Shown here: piece after piece, positions 13,493 through 19,747 of the stretch | Layout: each line of letters begins with the position of its first letter | How positions within the stretch are numbered: position 1 is the first letter of the stretch | Origin: an uncultured Holophagaceae bacterium | GTDB taxonomy: Bacteria > Acidobacteriota > Holophagae > Holophagales > Holophagaceae | Direction of reading: 5' to 3' | Assembly (NCBI GenBank): GCA_903927605.1 | Contig: CAIYNT010000230.1 | Location: 1 to 19,747, forward strand | DNA length: 19,747 nt | Notes under the pieces: generated by a model | The model's database searches: none | Told to the model about the DNA's origin: nothing | Seen by the model: the letters and a program-made list of their open reading frames with translations, nothing else | Program-made: the position numbers and the translations under genes

Positions 13493-16291
13493 ATGGCGAC
13501 GGCTGAGGAGCGGGCGCTTGCCCTGGCGGTGGCCTGCGGGTTGCTCGAACCCGGTGATATCCGTGGGGCTAACCTGGCCGGCCTGGTCCGGTCGGGGCGC
13601 TTGTCCGAGGCTGATCGCCAGATGCTGGAACAGGATCTGGCGGACCTGGAGCGCGCCGGGGCGAGCCACTGGTCCTGCGAAATCACGGCGCAATCGCCCA
13701 CCGGGGCCGACCCGGATCCCGAGGGAATTGGGCCCGCGGAACCCGAGTCGGGCCCCCCCCCAGACGGCACCTCCGCCTCGGCAGGGTTCAGGCAAGGTGG
13801 CGTGTTTAGGGCCAGGACCCTCTCCCGCTGGGGCCGCTTCGAATCCCTCGAGCTGCTCGGCGAGGGCGGCATGGGGCGCATCTTCCGGGCTACGGATCCC
13901 CGCCTTCGCCGGGAAGTGGCTCTGAAGCTCCTGCGGCGCGATGACCCGGACCTCCTCCGGCGCTTTCTCCAGGAGGCCCAGCTCCAGGCCCGAGTCGATC
14001 ATCCGAATGTGTGCCGGGTCCATGAAGTGGGGGAATGGCGTGGCCAACCCTACATCGCCATGCAGTTCCTCCGCGGGGTGACCCTGCAGAAGGCCGCGCC
14101 GAGCCTCTCCCTGGAGGCCCTGCTCCGCCACATGGTGGAGGTCTGCGAGGGCGTTCACGCGGCCCACCGAGTGGGTCTCGTCCACCGTGATCTGAAGCCG
14201 GCCAACCTGATGCTCGACCGATCGGAGGATGGCTCCGCCCATGCCTGCGTGCTCGATTTCGGACTGGCCCGGGGCGCCGAGGGTGGGGGACTCACCGAGA
14301 CAGGCCGTGTGATGGGCACGGTGAGTTATATGTCCCCAGAGCAGGCGCGGGGAGACACGGCGCTGCTCGACCGGCGCTCGGATGTCTATTCGCTGGGAGC
14401 CACGCTGTACTCGCTGTTGACGGGGGCGCCGCCCTTCCCGGGCGAGGGGCTCGAGTGCATGTCTCAGATCGTGAAGGACGACCCGGTTCCGCTGCGTCGC
14501 AAGCTGCCCGATCTCCCGGCGGATCTCGAGACCGTGGTCCTCACCTGCCTCCAGAAGGATCCGCGCTCCCGGTATGCCACGGCCCGGGCGCTGGGCGAGG
14601 ATCTGCAGCGCATGCTCGATGGCGAGCCCATCCAGGCCCGCCCGGCCTCGGCGGTGGAGAGGGCGGCTCGCTGGGTGCGGAAGCACAAGATCCTGGTGGC
14701 GGCCTCAGCCGCCGTGCTCCTGTCCATGGTCACCTTTGGCGGGTTCGCCGTGCGGGAGCGGCTGCGGGCCACCGCCCAGGCCGCCCATGCCCAGCGCTTC
14801 GCCCAGGCGGCGGAACGGATCGAGGCCCTGGCGCGGTACCTCCGCCTGCAGCCTGCGCGGGACCTAACCCGGGATCACGCGGACCTGCGGGCTCGGGCGG
14901 AGGCCCTGGCCCAGGCGGTCAAGGGCGCTGGTGCCCTGGCTGAGGCGCCCGGTGCCTACGCCCTGGGGCGGGCCAGCCTGTCGCTGGACGATCCCGCCGG
15001 GGCGCGCGTCCACCTGGAACGCGCATGGTCCCTGGGGTTCCGGACGCCAGAGACAGCCCATGCCCTGGGGCGGGCCATGGCGGCCATCTACCAGGTCGAG
15101 TTGGAGAAGGCCTCCGCGCTGCCGGATCCGGACCTGCGGAAACGGCGGCTTGATGAGCTGCGCACCACTCTGCGGGACCCCGCAGCGGATTGGCTCCGCC
15201 GCGGGGCGTCGGCCAGCCTGGAACCCCCGGCGTTCCGGGCGGGCCTGCTCACGCTCATGGAGGGCCGAGCCCAGGAGGCAGTTCGCCTCGCGAAGGAGGC
15301 CCAAGCGCAGGCCCCCTGGTTCTACGAGGCCCTGCGGCTGGAAACCGAGGCTTGGCTGGCCCAGGCCCGCACCGCCCAGGAACCGCAGGTTGCGAAACCC
15401 GCCCTGGTCGCTGCTGGAAAGGCCCTGACCGAGGCCGAGGCCCGGGCTCCCTGCGACGTGGAGCTCCTGCGCCTCGACATGCGCCGGTGGCAGGAGGCCG
15501 TGGCCCTGGGTTGGCAATCCGAGACTGATCCGAAGGTGCCCGTGCAGGCGCAGGTCTCCGTGGCGGACCGCTGGGCCCGTCTGGAGCCTGCCTCCGCCTC
15601 GCCCTTGGCGTGGCGGGCCCGGGCCCAGGGGGAGATGGCCCGCTACCTCACCATGCGCGAGGCGGACCCGGGAGTCTGGCTCGACCAGGCCAGGCAGGAC
15701 GCAGCCGAGGCGGTCCACCGGAACCCTGAGGACGTCGAAGCCTGCACGGCCCTGGCCTCCGTCCTGCGCACAGAGAGCTACCGCCTGTTGAGCCGCAGGT
15801 TGGATCCCACGGTCCGGGTTCGGGAGGCCATCGCGGCGGCGGATCGGGGCCTGCGCCTAGATCCCGGGCACATTGTCCTGATCAACATCCGCAGCTCGGC
15901 CCTGCTGCTCCTGATCGACGCCGCCCGGGCGAGGGGAACCTACCACCGAAGCGATGTGGCCCCTTACATCGATGAGGCGCGTGCAATGGCCGAGGCCCAC
16001 TCGGACGAAGCCTACTTCCAGGGACATCTCGGCGCTCTGGCCCAGGCCGCCGCCAAGGCCGAGGTGGCCTCAGGCGAGGACCCGACCGGCGATGCGGAAC
16101 TGGCCGCCCGGGCCTACGCCATCAGCCTGAGGGCCCAGCCACACCATGTGGGATGGCATCGTGGCATCCTCATCGTGCGGGCGGCCCAGGCCCTGGTCAG
16201 GGTCCGGGAAGGGCGGGGGATCCCGCCCCCTTCGTGCAGCAGGTACGGGCGGCCTTCCAGGAGGCCCGGAAGGCCCAGGTCCCCCTGGTGA
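13493..16291 (+). CDS. Ser/Thr protein kinase (Hanks type) with membrane segment and repeat-rich C-terminal region, 3' end frameshifted
   Basis: As read, 932 residues. A short N-terminal region (~1-112) precedes a complete kinase domain: glycine loop GEGGMG (123-128), catalytic Lys145, HRDLKPAN with Asp233 as catalytic base, DFGLAR from Asp255, and SYMSPEQAR in the activation-loop end. A single hydrophobic segment (~400-422) anchors it, and the remaining ~500 residues are Ala/Arg/Glu-rich helices resembling tetratricopeptide repeats, presumably on the far side of the membrane. The last ~28 residues (from about 907) become Arg/Pro/Ser-rich and poorly coded; the coding signal moves to another frame after the G5 run at 16215-16219. 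The ATG at 13493 is used; a GTG at 13487 is 2 codons upstream. Neither has a good Shine-Dalgarno. The target is unknown. Confidence 0.85.
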   Translation: MATAEERALALAVACGLLEPGDIRGANLAGLVRSGRLSEADRQMLEQDLADLERAGASHWSCEITAQSPTGADPDPEGIGPAEPESGPPPDGTSASAGFRQGGVFRARTLSRWGRFESLELLGEGGMGRIFRATDPRLRREVALKLLRRDDPDLLRRFLQEAQLQARVDHPNVCRVHEVGEWRGQPYIAMQFLRGVTLQKAAPSLSLEALLRHMVEVCEGVHAAHRVGLVHRDLKPANLMLDRSEDGSAHACVLDFGLARGAEGGGLTETGRVMGTVSYMSPEQARGDTALLDRRSDVYSLGATLYSLLTGAPPFPGEGLECMSQIVKDDPVPLRRKLPDLPADLETVVLTCLQKDPRSRYATARALGEDLQRMLDGEPIQARPASAVERAARWVRKHKILVAASAAVLLSMVTFGGFAVRERLRATAQAAHAQRFAQAAERIEALARYLRLQPARDLTRDHADLRARAEALAQAVKGAGALAEAPGAYALGRASLSLDDPAGARVHLERAWSLGFRTPETAHALGRAMAAIYQVELEKASALPDPDLRKRRLDELRTTLRDPAADWLRRGASASLEPPAFRAGLLTLMEGRAQEAVRLAKEAQAQAPWFYEALRLETEAWLAQARTAQEPQVAKPALVAAGKALTEAEARAPCDVELLRLDMRRWQEAVALGWQSETDPKVPVQAQVSVADRWARLEPASASPLAWRARAQGEMARYLTMREADPGVWLDQARQDAAEAVHRNPEDVEACTALASVLRTESYRLLSRRLDPTVRVREAIAAADRGLRLDPGHIVLINIRSSALLLLIDAARARGTYHRSDVAPYIDEARAMAEAHSDEAYFQGHLGALAQAAAKAEVASGEDPTGDAELAARAYAISLRAQPHHVGWHRGILIVRAAQALVRVREGRGIPPPSCSRYGRPSRRPGRPRSPW

Positions 16292-16620
16292 CGCTGGCGG
16301 CCTACCTGATGGATGCGCTGGTCGCCGAGGCGGATTTCCGGGCCTCCCAGGGGAGAGATGCGACCCCGGCGCTGGCAGAAGCCGAGTCCTGGTTGCCTTC
16401 CGTGGAAGCGGAACCGGGGGAACCCCTGGAATCCTCGGAGGTGCGCCTCCGGTTCTACACGCTCATGCTGCGCGCGGGTCCGCAGTCGCGTCGAGCTTCC
16501 ATGCGGGCGCGGGGTGAGGCCCTGGTCCACTCCCTTGCGCGGCATGCCCCCCTGGAGCCAGAACTCCGGGTGGTTCTGGCCCAATTCCGCGAGGCGTGCC
16601 GACGGTCATCCCCGGGTGGG
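16220..16620 (+). pseudogene. Displaced C-terminal segment of the kinase gene
   Basis: In this frame the sequence reads DPAPFVQQVRAAFQEARKAQ and continues through LVTLAAYLMDALVAEADF to LRVVLAQFREACRR with codon usage like the kinase repeats, whereas the kinase frame stops at 16291. One extra G in the G5 run at 16215-16219 would fuse them. The true end beyond ~16620 is unclear: this frame runs on to 17010 antisense to a convincing minus-strand gene, while a TGA at 16668-16670 in the third frame would fit the gene border and would require a second indel. Confidence 0.55.
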
Positions 16621-16659
16621 CGGCCTGGCGGAATCCTCGGCGAAAGGGAGCGGGGCGGC

Positions 16660-17019
16660 TCACCCGTTGACGGGGTTCTTGATGCTCTTCGCCAGGAAGG
16701 CCGGGGTGGTCATGTCGGCCTTGGGGTGGTGCCAGATGGCGTTCACCACCTCGGGTGTCATGGGCAAGTGCGGCTGGTCGCCGATGAGGGCGCCTGCGTG
16801 GGGGAAATGGTGGAGGAAATCCTCCCGGCTCATGTGCTTCCCTTCTGCGGGGCCGCCCTTGTCGTAGAATCTGGAGAAGACCTCCACGGCTCGGTCGCTC
16901 CAGGCGAGGGCATCGCAATCTTCAGGATTGATGTCGTGGATCCTGGTGGTGCCATCGGGCATGAGCACATGGAGGGTGATGGCCGTGATCTTGGGGCGCT
17001 TCGGGACTGAGGTCGACAT
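16660..17019 (-). CDS. Hypothetical protein, 119 aa, downstream of moxR
   Basis: I do not recognise this protein. It is soluble, with no signal peptide or membrane helix. It contains beta-like LHVLMPDGTTRIHDI near the start, then acidic and aromatic segments rich in His: HMSREDFLHHFPHAG (about 64-78) and AIWHHPKAD (about 93-101). Codon usage is strongly native, and GAGGAG sits 4 nt before the ATG, so it is surely translated. It starts 51 nt after the moxR stop and is probably in the same transcript. Its 3' end meets the 3' end of the kinase gene. The His/Asp content could suggest metal binding, but that is speculation. Confidence 0.8.
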   Translation of the reverse strand: MSTSVPKRPKITAITLHVLMPDGTTRIHDINPEDCDALAWSDRAVEVFSRFYDKGGPAEGKHMSREDFLHHFPHAGALIGDQPHLPMTPEVVNAIWHHPKADMTTPAFLAKSIKNPVNG

Positions 17020-17070
17020 GGATCTCCTCGTTGGTGGGCCTGGCTTGGCCGGGCCTGGGAAAGTGCGGGA

Positions 17071-18048
17071 TCAGGGGCGCGGCACGGCATGCAGCAGCTG
17101 GGTGATGGCCTGATCCGTGGTGACGCCATCAGCCTCGCTCTCGAAGGTGAGCAGGAGGCGGTGGCGCAGCACATCCGGCGCCAGGTCCACTACGTCCTGG
17201 GGCAGCACATGGTCGCGGCCCTGGAGGTAGGCCAGGGCCCGGGAGGAGGACTGGAGGGCGAGGGAGGCCCGGGGGCTGGCACCGCAGCGGAGCAGTTCCT
17301 TCCCCTTCCAGACCTTCCCGTGGCCCGGCCGCGTGGCCTGCACGAGCCGCACGATGTAGGTGCGGATGGCGTCGTCGAGACGCACCTGCCCGGCCTCGCG
17401 GCCCGCGGCCAATAGGCTGGGACCGTCCACCACCGGGCGCACCTCATCTCCGTTCAGATGGGCCCGGCGCAACACCTCGACTTCATCATTCTGGTTGGGG
17501 TAGTCCACCCGGAGTTTGAAGAGGAAGCGGTCCATCTGCGCCTCGGGCAGGGGGAAGGTGCCCTCCTGCTCCAGCGGGTTCTGCGTGGCCAGCACCAGGA
17601 AGGGATCGGGCAGACGGAAGCTGTCCTCGCCCAGGGTGACCTGGCGTTCCTCCATGGCCTCCAGCAGGGCGGCCTGCACCTTGGAGGGCGCGCGGTTGAT
17701 CTCGTCCGCCAGCAAGAGGTTGGTGAAGATGGGGCCCCGCTTGGGCGTGAAGGTGAGCTGTTTGGGATCGAAGATGAGGGTGCCCACCACATCGCTGGGT
17801 AGCAGATCCGGCGTGAACTGGATGCGGCGGAAACTGGTGTGGCTGGCGGCGGCCAGGGTCTTGATGGTGCGGGTCTTCGCCAGGCCCGGCAGGCCTTCCA
17901 GCAGCACGTGGCCGCGGCAGAGGAGGGCCACCAGCAGGCGGTTGAGCAGCTGGGTCTGGCCCACGATCACCTTGCGGCATTCGGCGAGCAGCGGTTCCAG
18001 AGAGTGGGCAGAAGTGGGGGCCATGGCGTGTCCGGGGAGTGGTTCCAT
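17071..18048 (-). CDS. MoxR-family AAA+ ATPase
   Basis: A 325-residue cytosolic AAA+ ATPase of the MoxR/RavA class, chaperone-like proteins that help mature or insert metal cofactors into partner complexes, often those with von Willebrand A domains. Visible motifs are Walker A GLPGLAKT (about 53-60), Walker B LLLADEIN (about 111-118), sensor 1 LATQNP (about 153-158) with EGTFPLPEAQMDRFLF, and the C-terminal lid. The usual companions, a DUF58 protein and VWA-domain proteins, are absent on the 3' side, where an unknown 119-aa protein takes their place. The start at 18048 is the upstream of two Mets; 18024 is an alternative, as neither has a strong Shine-Dalgarno. It is divergent from the thiolase gene, with an inverted repeat between them. 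Confidence 0.92.
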   Translation of the reverse strand: MEPLPGHAMAPTSAHSLEPLLAECRKVIVGQTQLLNRLLVALLCRGHVLLEGLPGLAKTRTIKTLAAASHTSFRRIQFTPDLLPSDVVGTLIFDPKQLTFTPKRGPIFTNLLLADEINRAPSKVQAALLEAMEERQVTLGEDSFRLPDPFLVLATQNPLEQEGTFPLPEAQMDRFLFKLRVDYPNQNDEVEVLRRAHLNGDEVRPVVDGPSLLAAGREAGQVRLDDAIRTYIVRLVQATRPGHGKVWKGKELLRCGASPRASLALQSSSRALAYLQGRDHVLPQDVVDLAPDVLRHRLLLTFESEADGVTTDQAITQLLHAVPRP

Positions 18049-18087
18049 CTTGCCTGGAATGCCGCCCAGCCGAAATGGCGCGTTGAC

Positions 18088-18114
18088 CCGTGGTAGGAGT
18101 TCTTCGACCCACGG
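18088..18114. promoter_or_regulatory. Operator-like inverted repeat between moxR and the thiolase gene
   Basis: CCGTGG (18088-18093) and CCACGG (18109-18114) are perfect reverse complements separated by 15 nt, about 21 nt centre to centre, or two helical turns. It sits in the 143-nt divergent region upstream of both genes, as expected for a dimeric repressor site. A TTGACC -35-like sequence at 18083-18088 overlaps its left half. Only one site is visible. Confidence 0.4.
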
Positions 18115-18191
18115 TAAGTGCTGTCGCCCGACTCAGCGGATGCTAGGCTCCCTGGAATCCCATAGCCACTGTTGCTTCCTTTGGAGGACCC

Positions 18192-19340
18192 ATGCGATCT
18201 GCAGTCATCGTCGAAGCCAAGCGCACTCCCGTCGGCCGGGGGGTCAAGGGCAGCTATGCCGCCACTCGCCCCGAGCAGCTGGGCGCGGTGGTGATCGAGG
18301 CCCTCAAGCCCCTGCTGAAGGACTGGGCGGGACTGGAGGATGTGCTGGTGGGCTGCGCCATGCCCGAAGGCGAACAGGGCATGAACATGGCCCGCCTCAT
18401 CAGCTTCCGCGCGGGTCTGCCCATCACCGCGGGCGCCGCCACCATCAACCGCTTCTGCGGCAGTAGCCAGGAGACCATGCTCATGGCCGCCCGGGCCATC
18501 ATGACGAATCAGGGCGACATCTTCCTGGCGGGTGGCGTGGAGAGCATGTCCAAGGTGCCCATGATGGGCTTCAATCCCAGCGTGGATCCCTTCATCACTG
18601 AAACCTACCCCCAGGCCTACTGTTCCATGGGCATCACCGCCGAGAACCTGGCCAGGGAATACAAAATCACCCGCCGGGACCAGGACGAATTCGCCTACAA
18701 CAGCCACCAGAAGGCTGCGGCCGCCTGGAAGGCCGGGAAGTTCGAGAAGGAGATCGTGCGTTTCGAGACCAAGGGCCTCGATGGCAAGCCCGTCACCCTG
18801 CAGCAGGACGAGTGCGTCCGCGCCGACACCAGCCTCGAGAAACTGGGTGAGCTGAAGCCCGCGTTCCTGGTGGGCGGCGATGTCACCGCCGGCAACAGCT
18901 CCCCCGTCACCGATGGCGCAGCCTTCATGCTGGTGATGGAAGAGGGTCTGGCCAAGTCCCTGGGTCTGAAGCCGCGAGCCCGCATCATCGGCGGCGCCGT
19001 AGCCGGTGTGGAGCCGGAACGCATGGGCATCGGCCCTGTCCCCGCTGTTAAGAAAGTACTGGACCGCTTCGGCATGAAGCTCGACCAGATCGACGCCATG
19101 GAACTGAACGAGGCTTTCGCCGCCCAGAGTCTGGCCGTGATCCGTGAAGGCGGCTACGACCCGGCTAAGGTGAATGCCTGGGGCGGCGCCATCGCCATCG
19201 GCCATCCTCTGGGCGCCAGCGGCGCCCGCATCCTCACCACCCTGCTCAACCGCCTCGAGACCGATGGCGGCAAGTACGGCATCGCCACCATGTGCATCGG
19301 CGGAGGCCAGGGCATCGCTTCGATCCTTGAAAAAATCTGA
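18192..19340 (+). CDS. fadA: Acetyl-CoA C-acyltransferase / thiolase
   Basis: A 382-residue thiolase, which cleaves 3-ketoacyl-CoA with CoA in beta-oxidation or, in reverse, condenses acetyl units. The catalytic set is complete: nucleophile Cys89 in NRFCGSSQ, His338 in GHPLGASGAR, and Cys368 in CIGGGQG, with NEAFAAQ upstream of the His. The start has GGAGG at 18183-18187, 4 nt before the ATG. The next gene encodes a 3-hydroxyacyl-CoA dehydrogenase, the preceding enzyme of the same pathway, so the pair looks like a fad operon. The sequence resembles long-chain-type 3-ketoacyl-CoA thiolases, but chain length cannot be read from it. An inverted repeat separates it from its partner. Confidence 0.94.
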   Translation: MRSAVIVEAKRTPVGRGVKGSYAATRPEQLGAVVIEALKPLLKDWAGLEDVLVGCAMPEGEQGMNMARLISFRAGLPITAGAATINRFCGSSQETMLMAARAIMTNQGDIFLAGGVESMSKVPMMGFNPSVDPFITETYPQAYCSMGITAENLAREYKITRRDQDEFAYNSHQKAAAAWKAGKFEKEIVRFETKGLDGKPVTLQQDECVRADTSLEKLGELKPAFLVGGDVTAGNSSPVTDGAAFMLVMEEGLAKSLGLKPRARIIGGAVAGVEPERMGIGPVPAVKKVLDRFGMKLDQIDAMELNEAFAAQSLAVIREGGYDPAKVNAWGGAIAIGHPLGASGARILTTLLNRLETDGGKYGIATMCIGGGQGIASILEKI

Positions 19341-19342
19341 GG

Positions 19343-19430
19343 AACCGCGAATGACGCGAGTGGGCGCGAATGAAATTTTGGTGAGGGCCCGTGTCTGCTT
19401 CATTCGCGTTCATTTGCGAAATTCGCGGTT
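19343..19430. repeat. Inverted repeat with ~10-nt internal periodicity (CGCGAAT type)
   Basis: Two 32-nt arms, 19343-19374 and 19399-19430, are imperfect reverse complements around a 24-nt loop. Each arm consists of three CGCGAAT-like units about 10 nt apart. It starts 3 nt after the thiolase stop and ends 18 nt before the dehydrogenase start. Its design matches the element at 848-913. Confidence 0.7.
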
Positions 19431-19448
19431 TCATTTTTGGGGTTTCCA

Positions 19449-19747
19449 ATGAGCATCAAGAAAATCGGGGTACTGGGTTCGGGTGTGATGGGCTCGGGGA
19501 TCGCGGCGCATGTGGCGTCGGCGGGCTGCGCGGTGGAGCTGTTGGACATCGTCATCGATGAGGCGGCGCCGGATAAGCTGGCGGAGGGCGCGTTGGCGGC
19601 CCTGGCGAAGTCCAAGCCCGCCCTGGCCATGCACGCATCGTTCCTGAAGAAGATCCGGCCCGGCAACCTGCGGGACCACCTGGACCGCCTGGCGGACTGC
19701 GACTGGGTAGTGGAGGTGGTGAAGGAGGATCTGGCCATCAAGCGCGA
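19449..19747 (+). CDS. 3-hydroxyacyl-CoA dehydrogenase, N-terminal part (3' truncated by window)
   Basis: The first ~99 residues of an NAD-dependent 3-hydroxyacyl-CoA dehydrogenase. The N-terminal Rossmann dinucleotide-binding motif GSGVMGSGIAAHVASAG is clear, with LLDI ending the second strand, where the acidic residue should bind the NAD ribose. ADCDWVVEVVKEDLAIK matches the family's aDlViEaI-E-xLeiK segment. The protein continues past the window, so it is unclear whether it is a stand-alone dehydrogenase or the FadB-like fusion with an enoyl-CoA hydratase. There is no strong Shine-Dalgarno before the ATG at 19449. It lies directly after the thiolase gene and an inverted repeat, and probably acts in the same beta-oxidation route. 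Confidence 0.9.
   Translation, partial: MSIKKIGVLGSGVMGSGIAAHVASAGCAVELLDIVIDEAAPDKLAEGALAALAKSKPALAMHASFLKKIRPGNLRDHLDRLADCDWVVEVVKEDLAIKR

Noticed and set aside
13477..13506. A 9-codon GTG ORF with AGGAG upstream, overlapping the kinase start
   Set aside because: Too short and without a matched copy elsewhere. It may aid translational coupling but nothing more supports it.
16153..17010. An independent 285-aa plus-strand gene
   Set aside because: Its first third is antisense-quality sequence overlapping the kinase frame, and its last part is antisense to the 119-aa gene. Only about 16220-16620 is coding-like, best seen as the displaced kinase C-terminus.
17967..19403. A 478-codon open frame on the minus strand
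   Set aside because: It runs antisense across the entire thiolase gene, whose catalytic motifs are intact on the plus strand.

Overview
The window is about 20 kb of very GC-rich, densely packed bacterial chromosome from a Gram-negative organism. It encodes an OprB-type outer-membrane porin, a pseudopilin-like protein, a periplasmic penicillin-binding protein and a Hanks-type Ser/Thr kinase with a large C-terminal repeat region. This mix, with a double-permease TauT/NitT-like ABC system and a beta-oxidation pair, would fit Acidobacteriota (for example Holophagae). That assignment is inference, since no marker gene was compared. No rRNA, tRNA, CRISPR array, integrase or transposase was seen.

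Layout. (1) 1-1348: the 3' end of carB, a 10-bp-periodic inverted repeat, and a small CoA-binding Rossmann protein. (2) 1345-2447: a cluster of three REP-like hairpins and a minus-strand zeta-toxin-like P-loop protein whose C-terminus is displaced by an apparent 1-nt frameshift. (3) 2479-8358, plus strand: a FabD-like acyltransferase lacking the malonate-binding Arg, a GAF/HD-GYP protein with altered metal-ligand positions, a pseudopilin-like protein, a PBP4-type D,D-peptidase, a lone receiver protein and an EamA exporter. (4) 8359-13442: a convergent import locus. An OprB-type porin on the plus strand faces a SBP-less ABC transporter (permease then ATPase) on the minus strand. (5) 13493-16670: a Ser/Thr kinase whose C-terminus is also displaced by a 1-nt frameshift. 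(6) 16660-18048, minus strand: a MoxR AAA+ ATPase followed by a 119-aa unknown. (7) 18192-19747: a thiolase, an intergenic inverted repeat, and the start of a 3-hydroxyacyl-CoA dehydrogenase.

The most interesting signal is in region 4. The porin and the ABC operon lie at opposite ends of the locus, and each is preceded by the same 60-nt leader architecture. It consists of a conserved block with a perfect Shine-Dalgarno and ATG, exactly 19 variable nt, then a second conserved block that contains the exact complement of the Shine-Dalgarno. Both copies encode a 17-18 aa peptide sharing Glu-Pro-Pro-Ser-Ser. This looks like an undescribed cis-regulatory RNA or leader-peptide system that co-regulates outer- and inner-membrane steps of one uptake route. 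Between the two convergent units lies a 64-nt second copy of the ATPase 3' end that differs only at synonymous positions, a fossil of an earlier paralogue or gene replacement.

No gap exceeds 300 bases. The two largest, 8359-8636 and 13201-13492, hold the paired leader elements and putative promoters.
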